Assembly: GCA_018655525.1 (NCBI GenBank)
Contig: JABIJM010000017.1
Location: 1 to 39,041 of the forward strand
Direction of reading: 5' to 3'
From: Candidatus Woesearchaeota archaeon
GTDB lineage: Archaea; Nanobdellota; Nanobdellia; Woesearchaeales; GW2011-AR9
Length of the DNA: 39,041 nt
Both the position numbers and the translations under genes were made by a program. The notes beneath the pieces are model-generated. The model saw only the letters and a program-made list of their open reading frames with translations, was not told the origin of the DNA and made no database searches. Positions 20,693 to 27,803 of this stretch are shown one piece after another (within the stretch, counting starts at the first letter, position 1; each line of letters opens with the position of its first letter).

Positions 20693-22498
20693 TTAATATT
20701 TATTTTTTAAATTAAGCTTGGTATATACTCCAAGACTTCTAATTTCATCAAGTAAGAGTTTGAATGCGTAACTCATTTCAACATTTGCCATATCCGAATT
20801 ATCTCCGAATAAAGGCGAAACTGATCTTCCTGCTTTCCGTGCATCATAGAATCCCATTAAACCTGATTGTTCACAAACAGGAATAACTGCTCTATCAGCA
20901 TTAAATCTTTCTTTTAACAGCAAAGATGCCCCATGGGCAATGAATGTATCTTTCTCCATCTCTCCCAATCTTAAACCACCTTCTTTAGCTTTACCTTCAG
21001 TTGGTTGTCTTGTTAGAAGTTGGATTGGACCTCGCGCACGTGATTGCATTTTATTTGCAACCATATGACGTAATCGTAAATAATACATGTTTCCAACGTA
21101 AATACGTGCAAGCATTTGTTTACCGGTTCTTCCATCAACAAATACTTCTTTCCCGTCTTCATTAAAACCTAATTGTGTTAATTCTTGACGTAAATCTTCT
21201 TCAGCTTCTGATTTGAATAATGTTCCGTCAACAAATCTTCCACCTAAAGCTCCAACTTTACCACCAACTAACTCAATTAAATGAGATATGGTCATACGTG
21301 AAGATACTCCATGCGGTGTGAAAATTAAATCTGGAACAACACCAGAGATTGAAAAAGGAACATCTGATTGTGGAACTAATATTCCTGTAACTCCTTTCTG
21401 TCCGTGACGTGATGTAAATTTATCACCAATTTCTGGGATTCTTTCTTGACGTAAACGAACTTGTACAAGTTTATTACCTTCTTCATTTTCAGTGATTGCA
21501 ACAAAATCTGCAACACCTTTTTCTCCATGTTTTAATGAAACTGAACTTTCTCGTCTAATAGCAGCAGATAAATTGTATTCATCTAAACTACTTAAGAAAC
21601 GCGGAGGAGATGTTCGTCCAATCACAACATTTCCTTCTTGAACTGTTGCTTCTGGATAAATGATTCCATCTCCTTCTAAGAATGCATAATCTGCTTCTGT
21701 CCTATATCCTTTTACTTCTTTATCTGGAACGGAAACTTCATCAATAAGTCCACCTGAATACCGTAATTCTTCAGCACTCACTGGTCTAAAATATGTACTT
21801 CTTGCTAATCCACGTTGAACGGAACCTTTGTTTAAGATTACACCGTCCTCCATATTATAACCATCATAACACATAATTGCAACAATCATGTTTTGTCCAG
21901 AAGGATGTTCATGATAATCTGTTACATCGTGAATTGCGGTTTTTACAAGCGGGAAGTGTGGATAATGTAAGATGTTTGCATCCATGTCCATACGTAAATG
22001 ATAATTTGCTGCATAGAATCCTAAAGATTGTTTCTGGTTTTTACTTCCAATAATTAAACGTGAGGAAGGCGTATAGTTTCCGAATGGAACTAATGCTGCT
22101 GTGATTCCACTAATTGCAAAAGATTCAATTTCTAAATGCGTATGTTCTTCTGTTAAATCTTCTACATTATATGCAACAAGTGCATTTTCTTCTTCACCAG
22201 CATCTATGTATTCAACAATTCCTTGTCGTACAAGATCTGCCCATGTAATTTCATTTGAGTCTAATTGTTGTAAATGTTTTTCTGTTAAAAGAGATTTTCC
22301 TTCTTTTGAAACAATTAAAGGTCGTCTTGCACGTCCAGCATCACTCCAAATGAAAACATCATTTGCAGTTTCGTTGAAATAAACATTAACTTCTCCTGAA
22401 AGAGAACCTTTTCTTCGTAAATCACGAATGTCTTGTGTAAATGTTGAGGCATTATCAACTTTTCCAACATATTGTGAATTAATAAAAACGTCAGCCAT
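20693..22498 (-). CDS. rpoB1: DNA-directed RNA polymerase subunit B' (C-terminal half)
   Basis: This 601-residue protein is the C-terminal half of the second-largest subunit. The B subunit is split in methanogens, haloarchaea and many DPANN. It contains GQNMIVAIMCYDGYNMEDG, RQERIPEIGDKFTSRHGQKG, PDLIFTPHGVSSRMTI and RLGEMEKDTFIAHGA, all near the active centre. The C-terminal zinc ribbon normally formed by two CxxC pairs is degenerate: only C542 in VCEQSG remains, and the second pair is absent before MSYAFKLLLDE. Its ribosome-binding site AGGAGG is inside the last codons of rpoB2, and the ATG is one base after that stop. Confidence 0.98.
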   Translation of the reverse strand: MADVFINSQYVGKVDNASTFTQDIRDLRRKGSLSGEVNVYFNETANDVFIWSDAGRARRPLIVSKEGKSLLTEKHLQQLDSNEITWADLVRQGIVEYIDAGEEENALVAYNVEDLTEEHTHLEIESFAISGITAALVPFGNYTPSSRLIIGSKNQKQSLGFYAANYHLRMDMDANILHYPHFPLVKTAIHDVTDYHEHPSGQNMIVAIMCYDGYNMEDGVILNKGSVQRGLARSTYFRPVSAEELRYSGGLIDEVSVPDKEVKGYRTEADYAFLEGDGIIYPEATVQEGNVVIGRTSPPRFLSSLDEYNLSAAIRRESSVSLKHGEKGVADFVAITENEEGNKLVQVRLRQERIPEIGDKFTSRHGQKGVTGILVPQSDVPFSISGVVPDLIFTPHGVSSRMTISHLIELVGGKVGALGGRFVDGTLFKSEAEEDLRQELTQLGFNEDGKEVFVDGRTGKQMLARIYVGNMYYLRLRHMVANKMQSRARGPIQLLTRQPTEGKAKEGGLRLGEMEKDTFIAHGASLLLKERFNADRAVIPVCEQSGLMGFYDARKAGRSVSPLFGDNSDMANVEMSYAFKLLLDEIRSLGVYTKLNLKNKY

Positions 22499-22499
22499 T

Positions 22500-23975
22500 T
22501 TATTGAGCCTCCTGTAATCCTAATGATTTGATTGCATCAAGGACTTCTTTTTCATCTGTATTTTGCGATAAAGAACATAACATTGCTAAATTTTTACGTA
22601 GCCCAATGTTTGTACCTTCTGGTGTTTCAATAGGACATAATCTTCCAATATGTGTACAATGTAAAGCACGTGCATCAAAGTTCTCTTGAGAACTTGATAA
22701 AGGGCTTACAACTCTTTGTAAATGGGAAACCATATCTAAAAAGTTAATTCTACTAATTCTCTGCGAAACTCCCTGACGACCACCAACCCATTCTCCGGTT
22801 GCCATAGCTGAATAAAGTCTAGAAGTTAATAGTTTATCACGAATTATAACTCTCACTGATGGAAGTTTTCCACGTTTAATGATTCTTTGGAAATTATATA
22901 AAATATCTCCAACTAATACTTTAAAATTCGCTCGGAATAAATCAAGTAATAAATCTCCACTCATCCGTAATCTTTTGTTCATGTAATGGTCTTTATCATC
23001 TGAATTTTGTTGACCATTTGAAACGTCAATAAATTTTTTCAACATTTTACAAATGTTACGAGCTTTTGCTTCACGCATTTTGTCGCCAGCACCCATATTT
23101 GGAAGTAAAAATTTATCAAGAATATCTTTTGTACGTTCCATACGGATTTCTTTTGCTTGTGCAATTCCAATTCTTTTTGCAATATAATCAATTGCATCAT
23201 CTTGTGTTTTTACATCTACGAATTCAAATAAGTTTAAAATAACTTCATCATAAGTTTTTTCTGTTGAAATTGCTTTCATAATTTCTTCGTCTTTAAGTAA
23301 GCCAATTGCTTTTAAAACTACGACAATAGGCATCTGTTTCACACGTGTGAAAGACATATAGAAAATTCCATCTTTCTTCCTTTCAAAAGTATGTGGGATT
23401 TTGTAAGAACCTGCTGCTGAAAAGAAACGTCCACTAAAGTCACCAGTTTTTGTTTTCTCAACAACAAAGTTATTTCCTGCAAGATCTTCTACATTTACAA
23501 TAACTCTTTCAGTTCCATTGACTATAAAATATCCACCTGGGTCAGTTGGATCTTCTCCACGTTTGATTAATTCTTCACGTGATAAACTATCAAGATTACA
23601 ATATTTTGATTTTAACATGATTGGTAATTTTCCAACCTCAGCAACAAAATTTTCTCGTTGCACATCGTTAATATACGTACTAACTTCTAAGAAGATAGGT
23701 GCGGTATAAGAAATTTTTCGTAAACGTGATTCCATGGGATAAATTGCTCGTTTAGAACCATCAGCTTCTGTGATTTCTGGTTTCCCTACGGTAATTCGTC
23801 CAAATCTAATTTTAAATCTCTCAATATTATGAGGGATAATTGTTGGTTCTGCTTCTTTATTTTCTTCAATGACAATTTGAAGCCCTTTATCAAGAAGTGT
23901 ATTAAATGATTGAATACTACTATCTACAAACCTTTTTTCTTCAAAGTACTTTTTTACTAATATTGAACGATCCAT
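22500..23975 (-). CDS. rpoB2: DNA-directed RNA polymerase subunit B'' (N-terminal half)
   Basis: This 491-residue protein is the N-terminal half of the second-largest subunit. It has SYTAPIFLEVSTYIND, GGYFIVNGTERVIVN, DKDHYMNKRLRMSGDLLLDLF and, at the end, ARALHCTHIGRLCPIETPEGTNIGL, the fork region of the active-site cleft. The frame is open eight codons further upstream to 23999, but that would overlap rpoH; GAGGT lies about 13 nt before the ATG at 23975, giving the usual N-terminus MDRSILVKKYF. There is a 13-nt gap after rpoH and one base before rpoB1. Confidence 0.97.
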   Translation of the reverse strand: MDRSILVKKYFEEKRFVDSSIQSFNTLLDKGLQIVIEENKEAEPTIIPHNIERFKIRFGRITVGKPEITEADGSKRAIYPMESRLRKISYTAPIFLEVSTYINDVQRENFVAEVGKLPIMLKSKYCNLDSLSREELIKRGEDPTDPGGYFIVNGTERVIVNVEDLAGNNFVVEKTKTGDFSGRFFSAAGSYKIPHTFERKKDGIFYMSFTRVKQMPIVVVLKAIGLLKDEEIMKAISTEKTYDEVILNLFEFVDVKTQDDAIDYIAKRIGIAQAKEIRMERTKDILDKFLLPNMGAGDKMREAKARNICKMLKKFIDVSNGQQNSDDKDHYMNKRLRMSGDLLLDLFRANFKVLVGDILYNFQRIIKRGKLPSVRVIIRDKLLTSRLYSAMATGEWVGGRQGVSQRISRINFLDMVSHLQRVVSPLSSSQENFDARALHCTHIGRLCPIETPEGTNIGLRKNLAMLCSLSQNTDEKEVLDAIKSLGLQEAQ

Positions 23976-23988
23976 TATTATTTTACCT

Positions 23989-24225
23989 CTACCCTTCAAC
24001 TACCAACCTATAATATTCTGTTGTTCCAGCAGTTCTGCTAGTTCTTTCTATTTTGATGACATCACCGGCTTTTATACCTAAACTTGATATTGCGGGGTCA
24101 GTTATAAGAATTTTTGGAAGATGTTTTGACTCAATTGTATGAGTTGCAAATAGTTTTTCTTTATCAGAATCACTTACTTTTGAATGTTTTGGGACGAATT
24201 GATGTTGTAGGACGTTTAGGGTCAT
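23989..24225 (-). CDS. rpoH: DNA-directed RNA polymerase subunit H
   Basis: This 78-residue protein matches the archaeal H subunit, equivalent to the C-terminal domain of eukaryotic Rpb5, which touches DNA entering the enzyme. Typical phrases are LQHQFVPKHSKVS near the start, LPKILITDPAISSLGIKAGDVIKIERTS and EYYRLVVEG at the end. A longer frame reaches 24291, but GGAGG 10-15 nt before the ATG at 24225 and the family length support the shorter form. It is the first gene of the RNA polymerase operon. A TTTATGGAGG stretch near 24307-24316 could be the promoter; tRNA-Lys lies upstream on the same strand. Confidence 0.95.
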   Translation of the reverse strand: MTLNVLQHQFVPKHSKVSDSDKEKLFATHTIESKHLPKILITDPAISSLGIKAGDVIKIERTSRTAGTTEYYRLVVEG

Positions 24226-24338
24226 GTTGTGTGTTCCTCCATGGAATGTTTGTTGTTGATTGTGAACGGGCCGGAAGATGACGAAACTCATCGTTTCGGA
24301 CCTTCCTATCCTCCATAAACAATTTCATTGATTATGAG

Positions 24339-24429
24339 CGGGCCGGAAGGGATTTGAACCCTCGACCGCCTGATTGCTTTGACTTTATGCTTAAAAGTCA
24401 GGCGCTCTACCAAGCTAAGCTACCGGCCC
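24339..24429 (-). tRNA. tRNA-Lys (UUU) with 17-nt intron
   Basis: It folds with a 7-bp acceptor stem (GGGCCGG/CCGGCCC), a D arm (GCTT..GAGC), an anticodon stem CCTGA/TCAGG and a T arm containing TTCAAAT. The anticodon TTT lies at 24393-24395. A 17-nt insertion at about 24375-24391 sits after position 37, the canonical place of archaeal introns cut by the bulge-helix-bulge endonuclease. The discriminator is G73, and CCA is not encoded. Confidence 0.93.
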
Positions 24430-24482
24430 ATGAGTTGGTGAACTGATTTGTTCACTTACATGGTTCGCTTTCCACAGGAAAG

Positions 24483-24586
24483 CGCCCTGGCCGGGATTCG
24501 AACCCGGGTCGTTGCCTTTATGCGGTAGCTTCTTACTAAACCACCTCGACAGGGCAACATGCTAGGCCGAGCTACACTACCAGGGC
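24483..24586 (-). tRNA. tRNA-Asp (GUC) with intron of about 29 nt
   Basis: The acceptor stem is GCCCTGG/CCAGGGC with discriminator G73. The D arm reads GTGTAGCTCGGCCTAGCAT, as in other archaeal tRNA-Asp. The anticodon GTC is at 24548-24550, inside the stem TTGCC/GGCAA. The extra bases at about 24518-24546 lie after position 37 and fit a canonical intron. CCA is not encoded. A TATA box of the CCGATACCTTTATAAA kind lies at 24681-24696, leaving a long 5' leader of about 70 nt. Confidence 0.93.
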
Positions 24587-24808
24587 ATGTTTGTAAGACA
24601 GCAAATTATCTACAGATTTATCTTTTAGAGACGTATATGTAGAAGGTTTCCTGCCATTTTGTGACTAGTGAGATGGTTTGTTTATAAAGGTATCGGTTTA
24701 ATTAAAGAGAGAAGCACAATACACATGGGATAAGAGAAAATAAGAAGCACTGGACAACTAGACAAGTCCCCGTAGAGTTTATAAATTTACAAGTTCATAG
24801 GATTATTG
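24587..24808. promoter_or_regulatory. Region between tRNA-Asp and endonuclease gene: two promoters
   Basis: No gene is seen here. At 24681-24696 the minus strand reads CCGATACCTTTATAAA, the same strong BRE/TATA element as at eL41. It points towards tRNA-Asp and tRNA-Lys with a predicted start near 24657. On the plus strand GTTTATAAAT at 24778-24787 lies 22-31 nt before the ATG of the endonuclease gene, as expected for a leaderless transcript. Confidence 0.5.
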
Positions 24809-25444
24809 ATGCAAATTAAAAAACTAAAACCAGGTTATAGGAAACTTACTTCTGCAAAAGCTAGGTTAATTGCCCACCTAATTGGAGATGGATGTGTTTT
24901 TCAGTCTAAAACTAACTATAACCTCCAATATGACATTATTGATGATGAATTAATCAAAATATTTGTAAAAGATTTAGACAAAGTTTATGGACTAAAAGCA
25001 AAAATAAAATTCAAAAAATCAGGTAAGACAGAAAAATATCTTCCTTGCGTATATGTACGATCTAAAAATGCATTTCTTGATTTGAAGAAATATTGTGATT
25101 ATTATTCATATACTTGGTCTGTACCAAGCCAAATCATGAATAGCTCAAAATCAATAAAAAAAGAATTCTTAATGGCACTTTATGATGACGAGGGAAGTGT
25201 TGTGCCTCAAGGAAAAAAAGCCGAGATTAGACTGTATTCAGTGAATCTAAAAGGGTTAAAACAAATACAGAAAATACTCCTTGAGTTCGGTATTGAAAAT
25301 AGACTTAGAGAAGGATATGGTTCACGAAGAAATGTATATGGGGTCATTGTTAAAAACCTCAAATTATTTCATAAAGAGATTGGCTTCTACTGTATAAGAA
25401 AACAACAAAAACTGGAAAAAATGAGTCCCCCCACCCGGATTTGA
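24809..25444 (+). CDS. Free-standing LAGLIDADG homing endonuclease
   Basis: This 211-residue protein carries two LAGLIDADG helices, LIAHLIGDGCV (about residues 22-32) and FLMALYDDEGSV (about 115-126). The acidic residues that bind catalytic metal are present in both (GDG and DDEG), so it looks like an intact single-chain enzyme that cuts a long asymmetric DNA site. It is not inside an intron or intein: it has its own TATA box and stands among tRNA genes that carry introns. Its last codons run antisense into the 3' end of tRNA-Tyr (overlap 25426-25444). A role as an RNA maturase or a host-adapted regulator is an alternative. Confidence 0.85.
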   Translation: MQIKKLKPGYRKLTSAKARLIAHLIGDGCVFQSKTNYNLQYDIIDDELIKIFVKDLDKVYGLKAKIKFKKSGKTEKYLPCVYVRSKNAFLDLKKYCDYYSYTWSVPSQIMNSSKSIKKEFLMALYDDEGSVVPQGKKAEIRLYSVNLKGLKQIQKILLEFGIENRLREGYGSRRNVYGVIVKNLKLFHKEIGFYCIRKQQKLEKMSPPTRI

Positions 25445-25556
25445 ACCGGGGACCTCTCGATGACTACATGACTGAAAGTGTTTCATCCAGACGTCTCTAA
25501 GACGTTTGTCACACATCTGCTACAGTCGAGCGTTCTAGCCACTGAACTATGGAGGG
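25426..25556 (-). tRNA. tRNA-Tyr (GUA) with intron of about 58 nt
   Basis: The acceptor stem CCCTCCA/TGGGGGG has the archaeal tyrosine identity pair C1-G72, and A73. The D arm (GTTCAGTGGCTAGAAC), the anticodon stem CTCGA/TCGAG and the T arm (CCCGGTTCAAATCCGGG) fold well. The anticodon GTA is at 25521-25523. About 58 extra bases (25462-25519) lie after position 37; they contain a self-complementary stretch around ACGTCT...AGACGT. The 3' end overlaps the end of the homing endonuclease gene on the other strand. The TATA box is at 25581-25588, 25-32 nt upstream. Confidence 0.92.
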
Positions 25557-25580
25557 ATTTTAGAGTTTAGTCCTAGTGTG

Positions 25581-25588
25581 TTTATAAA
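25581..25588. promoter_or_regulatory. TATA box of tRNA-Tyr
   Basis: TTTATAAA is 25-32 nt before the 5' end of tRNA-Tyr on the minus strand, so transcription would start almost exactly at the mature end. The box is self-complementary and could also fire on the plus strand, with a start near 25610 where an 8-codon ORF (25612-25638) begins. Confidence 0.6.
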
Positions 25589-25589
25589 A

Positions 25590-25692
25590 CTTTTCGAGAG
25601 GAAAGTCCAAGATGAAATCTGGTTATTTTTTGAAATAGTGAGAATAAGCCAGAAACCAAGAACCTACAGCCCACAGGCCATATTTTCGAAAG
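25590..25692 (+). other. Structured non-coding stretch of unknown role
   Basis: No gene is seen between tRNA-Tyr and 25763. This part can fold: CTTTTCGA (25590-25597) pairs with TCGAAAG (25686-25692) except for one bulge, and CTGGTTATT (25619-25627) pairs with AATAAGCCAG (25643-25652). It contains GAGAGGAAAGTCC, which resembles a conserved box of RNase P RNA, but the rest does not fit that RNA. It may be an RNA element or leader for the membrane protein at 25763. Confidence 0.3.
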
Positions 25693-25762
25693 TCTTTTAA
25701 AGGAAAAATGTTTTCTTAGACTATACTTAATTTAATTAAGTTAAAAAAGAGGTGATTGTAAA

Positions 25763-26146
25763 TTGGCTAAAAAAAGAAAAGCAAGTAGTAAAGTTAGTAG
25801 TCGTGTTCCAAGTCACTTAATCGGAAGTTGGTCATTCTTAGTAGGAATTATTTTAGCAGTAATTCTGGGTCTAGGTTATGCAGGCGCATTCCATGCAACA
25901 ATGGTATGGGTAGTCTTCTTATTAGGTATCGTGGTAGGTCTATTAAATGTTACACACGGAGAAGCAGACCATTTTGTCAGAGGAGGAACAATTTTAGTAT
26001 TAGTTTCTTTCTTAGGAGTACAAATCGGTGTGTTTAAGTTTGTAGCACCAGTAATTGCGAATATTTTAAAGAGCATCTTAACATTATTCGTACCTGCAAC
26101 TTTGATCGTTGTACTGAAGTCATTGTTTAGTATCTCACGAAACTAA
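25763..26146 (+). CDS. Small multi-pass membrane protein, unknown
   Basis: This 127-residue protein has a short basic serine-rich N-terminus (KKRKASSKVSSR) and three or four hydrophobic helices covering residues 22-122 (for instance WSFLVGIILAVILGLGYAG, MVWVVFLLGIVVGLLNV and LVLVSFLGVQIGVF). No family is recognised. The start is TTG behind GAGGTGA (25751-25757), the same Shine-Dalgarno sequence and arrangement as the lysine-tailed membrane protein at 11253. A run of T after the stop (26150-26175) may end transcription. Confidence 0.8.
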   Translation: MAKKRKASSKVSSRVPSHLIGSWSFLVGIILAVILGLGYAGAFHATMVWVVFLLGIVVGLLNVTHGEADHFVRGGTILVLVSFLGVQIGVFKFVAPVIANILKSILTLFVPATLIVVLKSLFSISRN

Positions 26147-26273
26147 GCATTTTTTTTGTTTTTTTTCTTTTGTTTTTCAGTAAACATACTGAAATTAAGA
26201 ATTTCTGAGGTTCCTAAAAATCAAAAGATTTTCCGTAACTTTTATTAAGAAGATATTTCTCTAGATGAATTGT

Positions 26274-26345
26274 GCGTGGGTAGTATAGTGGTTAGTATAC
26301 GGCGTTGCCAACGCTGTGACCCGGGTTCAAGTCCCGGCCTGCGCA
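26274..26345 (+). tRNA. tRNA-Gly (GCC), no intron
   Basis: This is a 72-nt tRNA. The acceptor stem GCGTGGG/CCTGCGC has two G-U pairs and the discriminator is A73. The D arm is GTAT..GTAT, the anticodon stem CGGCG/CGCTG encloses TTGCCAA (anticodon GCC), and the T arm is CCGGGTTCAAGTCCCGG. It has no intron and no encoded CCA. The TATA-like CTTTTATTAAG at about 26239-26249 is properly placed. One base separates it from the stop of the convergent Lrp-like gene. Confidence 0.95.
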
Positions 26346-26346
26346 C

Positions 26347-27369
26347 TCATTCTTCTAATAATACAGAAGGAAATGGATTGAAGTATAATTCTTTGTAAAT
26401 TACCCATGTTTCGTAAGTTCGCATGAGGTTACTAAATTGTTTCTTTATATCTTTAATAAGAAGATGGAGATCTTGATTGTTTTTTACAACTACGTAAACT
26501 TTCATATCCCATGTACCTAACATTTTCTTGACAGAGATAACATGAGGAGTTTGGGACATTTTATAGAAAAACTTTTGTTCATCTTGTACAGATAAACTTG
26601 ATGTTGTAAAACAAAAAACATAACCTTGATAATCTAAATCTGAAAAATTTACCAACGTTGCATATCGTTTAATCAAATGGTTTTTTTCTAACTTTTTAAG
26701 ACGCAACCCTATTGCATCTGCACTTAAACCTACAGAAGGTGCAATTTTATATGTTGATTGTCGTGCATCTTTTGCAAGTTGTTGAAGAATTTTAAGATCT
26801 TTTTGATCATATGAGATTTCTACATTTTTTTTATGTTCAATTTTTTCTTTTGGTCCATGTTTTCTCCGTACTTCTGGAAAACATCCGTCATCAAGAAGAT
26901 CAATTAAAGCTTCAGTATCTTTATTTATAATTAAACCTTCAAAAGGTAAAAGTAAATCACGTTCTACCTCATCAAAATGTCGTAAAGATTTTGCAAGTAT
27001 TACAATTTCTAAATCCCAGTTATCACTAAATTCCATAACACGCATGACATTCGAATGATTTTCCAAAGCTTCCATAAATTTTTTACGTTCTGCATCTTTT
27101 CCTTCTTCTAATAATAGTAAAAGATGATATTTTTGAAAACCTAATGCTTCAAAATTTACCACAGGATATGTTTTTAGAATCACACCATTTTCAATTAGTT
27201 TCTTGTAACGGTATTGCACGGATTCTTTTGACAATAATGTTTTTTTTGCTATGTCTGTGAAGCTTCTTCGTGAATTATGTACAAGGTAATAAAGAATTTT
27301 TTTATCTTTCACATCTAATTTTAGATGGTTCTTGTGATTTACATCAAATGAAAGGTTTTCTATTGGCAT
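26347..27369 (-). CDS. Double-length Lrp/AsnC family transcription regulator
   Basis: This 340-residue protein contains two tandem copies of the Lrp/AsnC unit. Copy one: winged helix-turn-helix about 18-65 (KLDVKDKKILYYLVHNSRRS, then DIAKKTLLSKESVQYRYKKL) and a ligand-sensing alpha/beta domain about 70-150. Copy two: HTH about 188-240 (DQKDLKILQQLAKDARQSTY, GLSADAIGLRLKKLEKNHLI) and sensing domain about 245-330. Most Lrp proteins are about 150 residues and dimerise; here two units are fused. It probably senses an amino acid or other small molecule; targets are unknown. CGAAGATTTTATAAAT about 25-40 nt upstream serves as promoter. Confidence 0.9.
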   Translation of the reverse strand: MPIENLSFDVNHKNHLKLDVKDKKILYYLVHNSRRSFTDIAKKTLLSKESVQYRYKKLIENGVILKTYPVVNFEALGFQKYHLLLLLEEGKDAERKKFMEALENHSNVMRVMEFSDNWDLEIVILAKSLRHFDEVERDLLLPFEGLIINKDTEALIDLLDDGCFPEVRRKHGPKEKIEHKKNVEISYDQKDLKILQQLAKDARQSTYKIAPSVGLSADAIGLRLKKLEKNHLIKRYATLVNFSDLDYQGYVFCFTTSSLSVQDEQKFFYKMSQTPHVISVKKMLGTWDMKVYVVVKNNQDLHLLIKDIKKQFSNLMRTYETWVIYKELYFNPFPSVLLEE

Positions 27370-27481
27370 GTTTTTGTTATATCCTTGATTATTTATAAAA
27401 TCTTCGGCAAAAATTGAAGATCTTGTAATTTGGTTTAATATACTGATTTTGTTTTGAAAACATTATCAGGAGGAAATTAAA

Positions 27482-27748
27482 ATGAAAAAAGGATTAACAG
27501 CTCTGCTTGTTGCCGGAGCAATTGGACTGGGGGCATTGGGTGGATGTGCAGAAAAAAATGACGGGTTATATGAAGCCATCAGACAAGGATGGACAAATGT
27601 TGAAATCGAACACGAAGCATGGGTAGTTAATCGTGAGTGCCAAGCAGGAGAATACGCGTTGTTTATCAAAGGCACGAATCCAGAAGGAAAAAAAGATACA
27701 CGTGCAACGATTTGTTGTGGATATAGTCAGTGTGAAGTGAAATATTAA
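27482..27748 (+). CDS. Small lipoprotein, unknown
   Basis: This 88-residue protein starts with a lipoprotein signal (MKKGLTALLVAGAIGLGALGGC), so the Cys at about 22 would be lipidated. The mature part has four more cysteines (REC, ICCGYSQC), which could form disulphides. No family is recognised. GGAGG lies about 10 nt before the ATG, and a TATA-like GTTTAATATAC sits near 27432-27442. The SPFH protein gene follows 55 nt later on the same strand, so the two are likely cotranscribed. Confidence 0.8.
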   Translation: MKKGLTALLVAGAIGLGALGGCAEKNDGLYEAIRQGWTNVEIEHEAWVVNRECQAGEYALFIKGTNPEGKKDTRATICCGYSQCEVKY

Positions 27749-27758
27749 ATTTTAAGTG

Positions 27759-27790
27759 GAGAGAGTTTTCCAACTAGCGTTAGCTCTCTC
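27759..27790 (+). promoter_or_regulatory. Hairpin between lipoprotein and SPFH genes
   Basis: GAGAGAG (27759-27765) and CTCTCTC (27784-27790) form a perfect 7-bp stem with an 18-nt loop, which itself has a 3-bp AAC/GTT inner pairing. It ends just before GGAG (27791-27794), the ribosome-binding site of the SPFH gene. It may be an RNA processing signal or a translation control element; there is no T-run that would make it a terminator. Confidence 0.4.
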
Positions 27791-27803
27791 GGAGAAAAAG
27801 AAA

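Noticed and set aside
25596-25608. GAGAGGAAAGTCC as the 5' box of RNase P RNA
   Set aside because: The foldable region is only about 100 nt, the 3' box needed for helix P4 does not pair, and the nearest TATA box is too close to start such an RNA.
25612-25638. 8-codon ORF after the plus-strand reading of the TATA box at 25581
   Set aside because: Too short to judge. The TATA box is fully explained by tRNA-Tyr on the other strand.
26150-26175. T-rich stretch as a CRISPR leader or repeat
   Set aside because: No spaced repeats anywhere in the window. It is best read as a transcription end.
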